From: Hygrophila difformis
Taxonomy: Eukaryota; Streptophyta; Magnoliopsida; Lamiales; Acanthaceae
Length of the DNA: 64,000 nucleotides
Direction: 5' to 3'
NCBI GenBank assembly: GCA_030278955.1
Contig: JAOANR010000002.1
Location: 19,206,057-19,270,056, forward strand
The notes below the pieces were generated by a model. That model ran no database searches. It was given only the letters and a program-made list of their open reading frames with translations, and had not been told where the DNA came from. Made by a program: the position numbers and the translations under genes. Below are positions 45,914-56,913 of this stretch, piece after piece. How positions within the stretch are numbered: position 1 is the stretch's first letter; each line of letters begins with the position of its first letter.

Positions 45914-47436
45914 GTAAGTCTCGGTCCAATCTTTATTCAATAAACGATTCGAAAACGAATCCTAATCATCTCCTTTTTCTTTCTACACCCCCGTGTCGAA
46001 TCTAGATCGTAGAACCCGACGAACGGAGAGGAGAAACGGTGATCTGGAAGCCACGCCTCCGAATTGGACATTCCCGACGTTCATAGATACTGTAAGTTAA
46101 CCTTACATGGTTTTGGGAGATTTTAAAACATTCGAAACCTAAAAGATTTGACAAGAACCATAAATCTGTCCACCTTTGTTTTCCTACCGACGCAACAGAA
46201 TTGTTGAATTTTTCCGACCCTTAAAACGAACTCAAACGGAAAAACTTAAAACACGAAAAACGTTCCTAAGACTTAGACCTAGCTACTGTAAAAATTTGAG
46301 AATTTTTGGAGTTGATTTGATATGTGAAAACCTGTCGAAACCGAACTGTTTGATTCTAGATCTTGAAATCTTGGACAGAACTTAGGAATGATCTTGATCA
46401 CGTTTTTGAGATAGGATCTAGGCTGTTTTAGATCTTTGGCCGAACATGAAAGTTGTAGATAAATGTCTTAAGATGATCCCTGTCAAATTTCATTAAATTT
46501 GGAGTTGAATTGATATGGTAGAAATTGACATCTTTGAACTGTGATGTATTAAACTCGGACAGATTTCTTCTTATGCGAAAATTGGCGATTTTGACCTACT
46601 TAGGTATCTTGGATTGAAAAAGTTAAAACACGAAAGTTGTAGATCTTGATGTTTCCGAGTCAGATATGAAATTTTGGAATTTTTGGAATTAAATCTGATT
46701 TTAGACGAATTTTGGAGTAAACTGTGATTTACCGAAACGAAATTTTGAAATCTTGTTGAAACATGGAATTAACCTTGAGGGTTGAAACGAATTGAGATAT
46801 TGTTTCTAAATCAATACATTGGAAGGCAGATTTTAAAAACTAAATCCCCTTACAAACTTGATAAATTAAAATTAGGGGTGAGTGCTCTGCAGGGTGCCCC
46901 CTAACGATTCACTTCGTGCCGTAATGGACGATGGTGACCCCGCGCGCTAAATTTGAGATATGGATTGCCTATATGGCGAAACTTAGAACCTACACTCTCG
47001 TGAATATCCGTATGGGTTTCCCGAGGCTCCGGAGTGGTACTGGGTATGGCTGATACGGCTGCGGCCGCCGGGCTACCGGCTAAACTTGTTGACATCGCGA
47101 TTTTTATCGTGAAACTTTGAAATACCAAATCGGGAATGTAATGGGGATTCTAAATTAAATTAAACTAGATTAAATTATATTGTGGTCCGATTAAATTATT
47201 TAAATGCTTTATTTAAATTATGGCTTTTATGATTAAACCATGTGATATGTGTTACTAAATAGAGCCTGAGATAGATTATGCTATAGGATATGGATTATAT
47301 GAAATTAAATATTATGTTATTATCATGCTTTTGGTAAATTATTAAATTGATGGCTTTTAAACCCTACGATCATGCATGTGTTAACTTACTCAGCAATTTT
47401 TGCTGACCAAAACCATTTTTATTCCTTTCTTTACAG
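45914..47436 (+). other. Candidate intron inside the LTR leader (element C)
   Basis: Donor GTG|GTAAGT, branch-like TGCTGACC about 35 bp before the end, acceptor TTTCTTTACAG. Length 1,523 nt, against 1,519 nt in A. Both splice ends are unchanged in the C 3' LTR. Confidence 0.45.
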
Positions 47437-47800
47437 AATATGTGGAATGAGCCTGTATGAGCACGAATCATGCATGGGATTTTGGGAATTGTTATTTTGT
47501 TTTTAAATTTCGTACTTAGACTATATTATGAACGGGCCTGTTTAACCCGTGTTTTGGCCATGTCGGCCCTTTTTATATTTTCCGCTGCGATACTGTACTA
47601 AACTAAATATTTCCGCTGCGCTATGCTATTATTATTTTCGAGTTATATTGTATGGGCTATTTTGAATGCTTTAAATGTTTTTAAATACTGCAATACCTAG
47701 CCTTGCATCTCTTTAGTAAGCTCGGAGAAACCGTGTCTTACTAGGGAGATGTGGCGGTGACATCCCGACCTGGGTGACCAAAAACCGGGGTGTTACAAGT

Positions 47801-47813
47801 TGGTATCAGAGCC
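47801..47813 (+). other. Primer-binding site (tRNA initiator Met), element C
   Basis: TGGTATCAGAGCC, three bases after the LTR end, as in element A. Confidence 0.93.
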
Positions 47814-48028
47814 CGGATATTTTTAAGCTAGTATTTTTAAACTATTATTTTTAGACCATTATTATTTTTGAACTATTATTAATATTTTGACTAATATTTT
47901 AAATTTTAAAGTATTATTTCCATGGAAAAATTTTTTTTTTAAAACCCATGGGAAAAATATATATATGGTGCATTAAATTATTATTGGGGGAAAATATCAT
48001 TTGCATATGCATGCTGCATCTCTGCTAT

Positions 48029-48186
48029 GAACTTAGAATCTTGGAAACTTGAACTTAGAATCTTGGAAACTTGAACTTAGAATCTTGGCGAAACTTGAAC
48101 TTAGAATCTTGGAAACTCGAACTTAGAATCTTGGCGAAACTTGAACTTAGAATCTGGGCGAATTGAACTAGAATCTTGGCGAATAT
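48029..48186 (+). repeat. Leader minisatellite, 7 units (element C)
   Basis: About seven copies of GAACTTAGAATCTTGG followed by AAACTT or CGAAACTT. Element A has four units at the same position. The rest of the leader (47814-48028) is A/T-rich with nothing else recognised. Confidence 0.85.
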
Positions 48187-48212
48187 TAACTTAGATCTCT
48201 TGCTTGCGCTAG

Positions 48213-48548
48213 ATGGCTAGTCAAGACATGATGCAGTTGATGGTCAGGATGATGAGTGTTCATCTCGATACCCACCAAACCCTAGAGCAAATGAAGTACC
48301 GTATGGCTCAATTGGAGGCCAATTTACATCACATGGGCAACTTGAGAGAGGCGGATCATCACCGCATAAACCAACTCGAGCGCCAAGTCCAAACCCTCAC
48401 TACGCAAAACTTAATACTAAAAGAATACATCGATGCCCACGGGCAGGATTTAAACACTATCTTTGACGAGCTGATGCCGCCGAGTTCGGAGGAGGAAGAT
48501 CCGGAGGAAGATCCTGCTACCCCGCCGAGAGACGTCATGAGGCACTAG
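48213..48548 (+). CDS. Small pre-gag coiled-coil protein (element C)
   Basis: An intact frame of 111 residues starting MASQDMMQLM, 600 bp upstream of gag and in a different reading frame. Residues 1-75 are predicted helical with Leu/Met/Ile at heptad-like positions (YRMAQLEANLHHMG, INQLERQVQTLTTQN), suggesting a coiled coil. Residues 80-111 are acidic and Pro/Ser-rich (SSEEEDPEEDPA). No signal peptide or membrane segment. The frame is conserved in length in A except for one stop. It could be a translated regulator or a structural cofactor of gag. I do not recognise a named domain. The interval 48549-48815 is A/T-rich leader. Confidence 0.6.
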   Translation: MASQDMMQLMVRMMSVHLDTHQTLEQMKYRMAQLEANLHHMGNLREADHHRINQLERQVQTLTTQNLILKEYIDAHGQDLNTIFDELMPPSSEEEDPEEDPATPPRDVMRH

Positions 48549-48815
48549 AGATTCTATTGTTAGACATCGTTTTGCTAGAAAAATATTTCTACTTTTGTAC
48601 TAAAATTTCTTTTGAGGAAATAAAATGCCGATTTATTTTTTTTAAATCAAAACAAAACAAAACAAGACAAAATAAAATAAAACCCCGAAGCATACGATGC
48701 TCCTCAATCCGAACAAAGCACCACGTGCTAAATTACTACACACATATACATTCATAGAAATTGCTTAGACTATATGCTAAATTCACCAGCCCTAATCTAT
48801 CCTATTTGTACCAGA

Positions 48816-51800
48816 ATGGCACCCAGAGGAAGAGGAAGAGGCAGAGCCCAACCTGCTCCCCAAACCACTACTGAAACACCTACTGAAACACCACCCAACG
48901 TCACTGAACCGATTCAACCTGAGATGGAACAACCCCAAAGTGCGCAGGACGCCCCCGCACCGAACAATGTGGGCGATCGTCTTAGGACGATAGAGGAAGT
49001 GTTGATTGCGCTCGGAAACGCGCAAGTCAACCAGGGTCAAGCTGCGGCGGTACCTCCGCCCCAAGCTCGCCCTAACTACCTGGCGATGGTGAATCCCTAC
49101 CAGCCGCCCCACTATGCGGGTGAGGAGGATCCAGCTAAACTGGAGGAATGGATCCGGACTTTTGACAAGCTGCTCGGAGCGGTCAAATGTCCGGAAGGAG
49201 AGAGGGTACATGTCGCTTCATACTATTTGGGAGGCGAAGCTGATGACTGGTGGCAAGCAACGCAAGCCAAACTGACTGAAGAGGACGAGCCTTACTCGTG
49301 GATGGAGATGATGGAACTACTCAGGGATCGATTCTATCCCTTGAGTACTAAAGCTGCCATGTACGAAGAATTCCTGTCGTTGAAGCAAGGAAGCCAAACG
49401 TTGCAGGAATACTACACCCGCTTCAAGGAGCTGGTGAGGTTCGCACCAAGGCTAGTGCCTACTGATGCGGAAAAGGCACAGAAGTTCGAGATGGGACTGA
49501 ACCTGTCTGTACGCGAGGTGATCGCGGGGGTACACTACCCCGATTTGCAAGCCGTATACGATCGCGATGTAACGGTAGCACGTGTGCAGCAGCTGAAAAG
49601 AAGGGTGAGTGGGGAGTCCGGCAGGGGTCCTCAAGACAAGAGAAGTCGAGATTCACGAAACGAGAACAACACTGGAAGGAACGAGCAGCGCAGAGGGTCG
49701 AATAGGCCCCAACAAAACAACACTGGGAGGAGGTTCAATCAAGAAGATCCGGTACCGCCTTGCCCGCGATGTGGACGACCACATCTGGCAAGGGGATGCC
49801 CGCAACAAGGCGCTTGTTACCGATGCGGTCGAATGGGTCACGTTCGACGGGATTGCCGAACTAGGCTCGAGAACATAACGAAGAGGGACGATTTGGTCGC
49901 GGGGCAAGAACAGCCTCAAAACCAAAACGGGCGAAACGGGAATAACCAAGGGTACAGACCCCCTCAAAATAGGCCGCAAAACCAGAACCAGAACCAACGA
50001 CCTCCGCCCCCACAGAATCAAAACCAGCAACAAAATCAGCAGCCGAATGCGAATCAGCAGGGCAATCAGGGACGCCCTATGGGGAGGCTGAACGTGGTGA
50101 ACCAAGCGGACGTGCCTGCGCAAGAAGAAGTGATGGCAGGTACATTTCACGTTTTGAATACACCCCTTAGAGTTCTATTTGATTCTGGAGCTAGTTGCTC
50201 AATTATTGCATCAAGGATAGTGCCTGAGTTAGATCTACCTAAGTGCGAGAGAATTAGCTTAGGAATTCAATTGCCTTCTGGAGAAGTAGTGTCTTGCTCT
50301 AAACGATATAACGGAATTCCTGTAGTGATAAAGAACGTAGAATTCTTCGCGAACTTGGTAGAATTTAACTTAAGAGACTTTGACATCATACTGGGGATGG
50401 ACTGGCTATCCCAGTATAAAGCGGTGATCGAATGCCAAAAGCAAAAGATCACCTTGTCAAAAAGTAGGGGAAAGAGAGTTATCTTTTACTCTCAGCCCCC
50501 TAAGAAAAGTAACAAAATCGTTAGGGCACTTAAACTAAGTAACTTGATGCGTAAGGGGTATGAACTATATGCGTGCTATGTGCACAACCTTGAGGTGGAA
50601 GAAAACAAGGTTGATAGCATACCAGTGGTAAGAGAATACCCGGACGTATTCCCTGAAGACGTTCCGGGCATGCCACCTGAGAGAGATCTTGAATTCACAA
50701 TAGATCTCATTCCGGGGACAGAGCCTGTCTCAAAAGCTCCGTACCGGATGGCACCACTGGAAATGAAGGAGTTAAAGGAACAACTCGAGGAGCTATTGGG
50801 AAAAGGTTACATAAGACCGAGTACGTCCCCTTGGGGAGCACCGGTTTTGTTTGTCAAGAAGAAAGACGGAGGATTACGTCTTTGCATAGATTACCGAGGA
50901 CTAAACCAAGTGACCATTAAGAATAAATACCCCCTACCGAGAATAGAGGATCTGTTTGATCAACTGAAGGGAGCTTCAGTATTCTCGAAGATCGATTTGC
51001 GATCTGGGTATCATCAGTTGAGGATCGCCGAGAAGGACATTCCGAAAACAGCGTTCCGAACGCGATATGGCCATTACGAGTTCACAGTGTTATCCTTCGG
51101 GTTAACAAATGCTCCGGCCATGTTCATGAATCTCATGAACAACGTGTTCCGAGAATTGTTAGATCAGTGCGTCGTAGTGTTCATCGACGACATCCTGATC
51201 TACTCGAAGAGCGAGGAAGAGCATGCAAAACACTTACATCAAGTGTTAGAAATCTTGCGAAGAAATCAGCTATACGGCAAGCTGTCGAAATGTGACTTCT
51301 GGCTGAAAGAAGTGGCATTTCTCGGACACATAGTATCCGCTGATGGAGTATCAGTGGATCCAGCAAAAGTCTCTGCCGTAACTGAATGGGCAACTCCGAA
51401 AAGTCCAACGGAAATAAGGAGTTTCCTTGGATTAGCCGGATATTATAGACGATTTGTGAAGGACTTTTCAAGGATTGCACGCCCTTTGACCCAGCTACTT
51501 AAGAAAGGAGCAAAATACGAGTGGACCGAAGCATGTGAGACCTCGTTTCAAGAGCTGAAGAAACGACTCACAACCACACCTGTATTAACACTACCATCAG
51601 AGAATGGTGACTTCGAAGTATATAGCGATGCTTCGAAGGAAGGTTTAGGTTGTGTTTTGATGCAAGACTCGAGAGTCGTAGCCTATGCATCACGCCAATT
51701 GAAACCTCACGAGGAAAATTATCCGACACATGACCTGGAATTGGCAGCGGTCGTTTTCGCCCTAAAGATATGGAGACATTATCTTTATGGGCGGAAGTGT

Positions 51801-53547
51801 CGAATGTTCACCGACCACAAGAGCTTGAAATATATATTCACTCAGAAGGAGTTGAATTTGAGACAGCGAAGGTGGTTGGAACTTATTAAGGACTACGATT
51901 TAGAGATAGCATACCACGAGGGGAAGGCAAATGTGGTAGCCGATGCCCTAAGTCGGAAAACCCAACACGTGACAAACTCGTTGGTAATTCCGCCGGCATT
52001 GTACATGGATTTGGCAAGATTGGAGTTAGAACTTGTGCATCCTGGCACAGTGAGAGAAACGGTCAATGCCATGGTCGTAGAAACTCCAATATTGGACGAG
52101 ATTCGACTCGCTCAACCGGGCGACCCGAAACTCGAGAAGATAAAAGGGTATATTGCCGAAGGAAAGGCAGTAGGATTTGCTGTCCACGAGGATGGAATCA
52201 TCCGTTTTAAAGGTAGATGGTGTGTGCCTTTTTAAATGTGCCGAGTTAAAGCAAAGGTTGATGGAGGAAGGGCACAACACGCCATATTCCGTACATCCCG
52301 GAGGTGACAAGCTATACAAAGATCTGAAGAAGATCTATTGGTGGCCGGGAATGAAGAAGGAAGTGGCAAATTTCGTAGCGAGATGTCTCACCTGCCAAAA
52401 GGTTAAGGCAGTGCGACATAAACCCTTAGGATTGATGCAACCACTAGAGATTCCAAGTTGGAAGTGGGATAGCATCTCAATGGACTTTGTCTCGGGATTA
52501 CCCCGATCACCTAAAGGCATGAATAAGATTTGGGTGATTGTGGATAGGCTAACGAAGACAGCCATATTTATCCCAATGAAAGACACGTGGACTATGGACC
52601 AATTGGCCCGAGCCTACATTGATAACGTGGTACGACGACATGGAGTACCACACGATATCCTTTCCGATAGAGACAGTAGATTTGTCTCTCATTTCTGGAC
52701 GGAGTTACAAAAAGCTCTCGGTACTCAAATCAAAATGAGCACCGCATTCCACCCGATGACGGATGGACAAACCGAAAGGACAATCCAAACACTAGAAGAC
52801 ATGCTGAGAGCATGCGTGTTGGAATTCAAAGGAAATTGGGAATCTCATTTACCCTTGATTGAGTTTTCCTATAATAATAGCTACCATGCTAGTATCGGCA
52901 TGGCACCTTTCGAGGCGTTGTATGGACGAAAGTGCCGAAGCCCTTTGAGCTGGGAAGAAAACGATAAGTCCGTGGTAGTGGGACCACAACTTATCGAAGA
53001 CATGGCTCAACAAGTCAAAGTGATTCAAGGGAAGATGAAAGCTGCTCAAGACCGTCAAAAGAGTTATGCCGACGTGAGACGACGAGACCTAGAATTTCAA
53101 GTGGGAGATAGGGTCATGCTGAAGATATCACCCATGGAGGGGGTGATGCGCTTTGGCAAACGAGGGAAGTTAAGTCCTCGATACATAGGACCTTACGAAA
53201 TTCTAGAACGAGTCGGAACTCTAGCCTACCGATTGGCTTTACCGCCACACTTAGATAGAGTTCATAATGTCTTCCATGTCTCGCAACTAAAGAAGTATGT
53301 GCCGGACCCGACACATGTACTTCAACCGGAGGTAATTGAGCTAGACGAAGATTTGACTTACGAAGAAGTCCCAGTGCGTATTCTCGATACTAAGGAACGA
53401 GTAACGAGGAACAAAACCATCAAAATGATCAAGGTTCTTTGGTCAAATCACGAAAGTGAGACGGCAACTTGGGAAGTAGAATCCGATGTGAGGGAACGAT
53501 ACCCGACATTGTTCCAAACCGATCCCGACACAGTTATGGGGACATAA
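48816..53547 (+). pseudogene. gag-pol: gag-pol polyprotein of element C (one frameshift)
   Basis: The start is the Met of [10 protein letters not shown]. Order: gag (capsid motifs [21 protein letters not shown]); two zinc knuckles ([27 protein letters not shown], about 49765-49850); Gln/Asn-rich linker; protease (FDSGASCS near 50170); reverse transcriptase (FIDD box near 51185); RNase H ([10 protein letters not shown] near 51625); integrase (HHCC finger from HPGGDK to CLTCQ; catalytic motifs SMDFVSG, SDRDSRF, GQTERT); chromodomain-like C-terminus ending RYPTLF. The frame is open from 48816 to 52235. At about 52227-52231 a run of five T, one longer than in A, shifts the frame; coding resumes from this point to 53547. 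All catalytic boxes look intact. It could be a real mutation or a homopolymer sequencing error. Confidence 0.9.
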
Positions 53548-53776
53548 CTGCAATCTTAAGGGGGAGAGGATGTCATACCCCCTAATTTTTCGTGCATTTT
53601 TGTAAATTTTGAACTACGTTATGGCTTGATCCCTTTACCGGGTACGTAGGCAGCTTAGAAGTTTTAATTCTAAGTTCAGTCACAACATAATAAAACAAAC
53701 ACAAGACCTTTAGCACGAGACGAGAAAAGCCGAAACACAACTTCGAGGACGAAGTTGATTCTTAAGGAGGGTAGAC
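53548..53776 (+). other. 3' untranslated segment with two polypurine tracts (element C)
   Basis: The active tract AAGGAGGGTAGA at 53764-53775 abuts the 3' LTR. An upstream tract AAGGGGGAGAGGATG at 53558-53572 is followed by GTCATACCCCC. Same layout as in A. Confidence 0.7.
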
Positions 53777-56378
53777 TGTAATACCCGAGAATTTTCCAAC
53801 ATAAAATAAAACAATAATTAAATAAATAAATAATAAATAAAATAAATACTATAAATAAATAAATAAATCCAGCAAATAAAAGAAATAAATAAAGATAAGG
53901 AAATGAGAAATGAGATTTTTACTTAAAAAGGAATTAAAGGAATTTAATTCAATAAAAGGATGGATAAATGGTACACCAAAACCCGACACTAATGAACTCG
54001 AGTATTCGAGTCCAAAACATCCAATTAGGCTAAGAATAAAATTAGAGAGAAAGTATGACCCGAATATACCCCGGGAATCGGAATTCGGGAGCATAGAGGG
54101 ATAGGAACCCGAAAGAGAGGCGGAAAAGCACGACGGATCGCACGACCCGCCCGGACCGAAGTCCAGGCGAAGTCGGCGCGGTGGCCGCGCGGTAAAGGAG
54201 GTTCAGCGCGCCACGACCGCGCCACCCCACATATTCGGTTGTTGCGTGAATCTCTCGCCCGAACGCGGATTTTTCGACTTTCGGTTGAACATCTCTCGAC
54301 TCCAGACCTTTAGGTCGGTTGTGGACGCCCTAGGGATTGAGAATTCTATAAATAAGCCCCTTGGGAGCCCCGAACAAGTTTACAAAACCCTACAACATTC
54401 TATACGTTCGAAACCCTAAATCCGGAGTCGTCGGAGGCACGAAACCAAGACGAACGCTGTTGGACGAGTTTCTCTACAGATCTCCATAGTCGTGGTAAGT
54501 CTCGGTCCAATCTTTATTCAATAAACGATTCGAAAACGAATCCTAATCATCTCCTTTTTCTTTCTACACCCCCGTGTCGAATCTAGATCGTAGAACCCGA
54601 CGAACGGAGAGGAGAAACGGTGATCTGGAAGCCACGCCTCCGAATTGGACATTCCCGACGTTCATAGATACTGTAAGTTAACCTTACATGGTTTTGGGAG
54701 ATTTTAAAACATTCGAAACCTAAAAGATTTGACAAGAACCATAAATCTGTCCACCTTTGTTTTCCTACCGACGCAACAGAATTGTTGAATTTTTCCGACC
54801 CTTAAAACGAACTCAAATGGAAAAACTTAAAACACAAAAAACGTTCCTAAGACTTAGGCCTAGCTACTGTAAAAATTTGAGAATTTTTGGAGTTGATTTG
54901 ATATGTGAAAACCTGTCGAAACCGAACTGTTTGATTCTAGATCTTGAAATCTTGGACAGAACTTAGGAATGATCTTGATCACGTTTTTGAGATAGGATCT
55001 AGGCTGTTTTAGATCTTTGGCCGAACATAAAAGTTGTAGATAAATGTCTTAAGATGATCCCTGTCAAATTTCATTAAATTTGGAGTTGAATTGATATGGT
55101 AGAAATTGAAATCTTTGAACTGTGATGTATTAAACTCGGACAGATTTCTTCTTATGCGAAAATTGGCGATTTTGACCTACTTAGGTATCTCGGATTTAAA
55201 AAGTTAAAACACGAAAGTTGTAGATCTTGATGTTTCCGAGTCAGATATGAAATTTTGGAATTTTTGGAATTAAATCTGATTTTAGACGAATTTTGGAGTA
55301 AACTGTGATTTACCGAAACGAAATTCTAAAATCTTGTTTAAACATGGAATTAACCTTGAGGGTTGAAACGAATTGAGATATTGTTTCTAAATCAATACAT
55401 TGGAAGGCAGATTTTAAAAACTAAATCCCCTTACAAACTTGATAAATTAAAATTAGGGGTGAGTGCTCTGCAGGGTGCCCCCTAACGATTCACTTCGTGC
55501 CGTAATGGACGATGGCGACCCCGCGCGCTAAATTTGAGATATGGATTGCCTATATGGCGAAACTTAGAGCCTACACTCTCGTGAATATCCGTATGGGTTT
55601 CCCGAGGCTCCGGAGTGGTACTGGGTATGGCTGATACGGCTGCGGCCGCCGGGCTACCGGCTAAACTTGTTGACATCGCGATTTTTATCGTGAAACTTTG
55701 AAATACCAAATCGGGAATGTAATGGGGATTCTAAATTAAATTAAACTAGATTAAATTATATTGTGGTCCGATTAAATTATTTAAATGCTTTATTTAAATT
55801 ATGGCTTTTATGATTAAACCATGTGATATGTGTTACTAAATAGAGCCTGAGATAGATTATGCTATAGGATATGGATTATATGAAATCAAATATTATGTTA
55901 TTATCATGTTTTTGGTAAATTATTAAATTGATGGCTTTTAAACCCTACGATCATGCATGTGTTAACTTACTCAGCAATTTTTGCTGACCAAAACCATTTT
56001 TATTCCTTTCTTTACAGAATATGTGGAATGAGCCTGTATGAGCACGAATCATGCATGGGATTTTGGGAATTGTTATTTTGTTTTTAAATTTCGTACTTAG
56101 ACTATATTATGAACGGGCCTGTTTAACCCGTGTTTTGGCCATGTCGGCCCTTTTTATATTTTCCGCTGCGATACTGTGCTAAACTAAATATTTCCGCTGC
56201 GCTATGCTATTATTATTTTCGAGTTATATTGTATGGGCTATTTTGAATGCTTTAAATGTTTTTAAATACTGCAATACCTAGCCTTGCATCTCTTTAGTAA
56301 GCTCGGAGAAACCGTGTCTTACTAGGGAGATGTGGCGGTGACATCCCGACCTGGGTGACCAAAAACCGGGGTGTTACA
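53777..56378 (+). repeat. 3' LTR of element C (2,602 bp)
   Basis: Nearly identical to the 5' LTR (about 18 differences by eye). It is full length and retains TATA box, intron donor and acceptor. It is followed by the CCATT target-site duplication. Confidence 0.96.
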
Positions 56379-56383
56379 CCATT

Positions 56384-56913
56384 GGCTTGAGGATGATAGG
56401 GTGTTGTTATCCTATGATGAACATGAAATCTAGATAACAATTGATTAACAGCCCTATTAACAAAGTGAGATCCACCATCACTAATGATCGCTTTAGGCAC
56501 ACCAAAACGAGTAAAGATTTGCTTTTTCAAAAATTTAATCACTTGTTTAGCATCATTTAAAGCACATGATTCAGCTTCTACCCATTTTGATACATACTCT
56601 ACAGCAACAAGAATATACAATTTCCCATTAGATGGTGGAAATGGACCCATGAAATCAATTCCCCACAAATCAAACAACTCAACAGGCATAATTCCTTTTA
56701 ATGGCATTTCATCTCTTTTAGTGATATTACCAGCCCTTTGACATACATCACATTTTAGCACAAATGATCTAGCATCACGATAAATATTAGGCCAATATAA
56801 ACCACCTTCGAGTACCTTATGAGCTGTCCTATTTGGTCCAACATGTCCTCCTCCAAGTCCTTCGTGGCAAGCCTTTAACACTTTTTCAAAATCCTCATCA
56901 GGGATGCATCTCC
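56384..56913 (-). pseudogene. pol: Integrase of element B, N-terminal part
   Basis: Contains the zinc finger (CHEGLGGGHVG to CDVCQ) and the first two catalytic Asp motifs ([18 protein letters not shown]), ending at YHPQANG where element C is inserted. The frame is shifted by one relative to RT-RNase H by a missing base near 56945. The catalytic Glu lies beyond C at about 45180. Confidence 0.87.

Larger units (their letters stand above)
45196..47797 (+). repeat. 5' LTR of element C (2,602 bp)
   Basis: Ends are TGTAATACCC and GGTGTTACA. The TATA box TATAAATA is at 45766-45773. A candidate intra-LTR intron spans 45914-47436 (donor GTG|GTAAGT, branch-like CTGAC, acceptor TTTACAG). No gene seen. 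Confidence 0.96.
45196..56378 (+). mobile_element. Element C: young Tekay/Del-like chromovirus inserted in B
   Basis: LTRs at 45196-47797 and 53777-56378 are both 2,602 bp. The insertion is flanked by CCATT (45191-45195, 56379-56383) inside the integrase of B and in opposite orientation to it. It contains a tRNA-iMet primer site, leader minisatellite, intact pre-gag ORF, gag-pol with one frameshift, and polypurine tract. By eye the LTRs differ at about 18 positions (about 0.7%), fewer than those of B, as required by the nesting. It is the best preserved family-T copy here. Confidence 0.96.
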
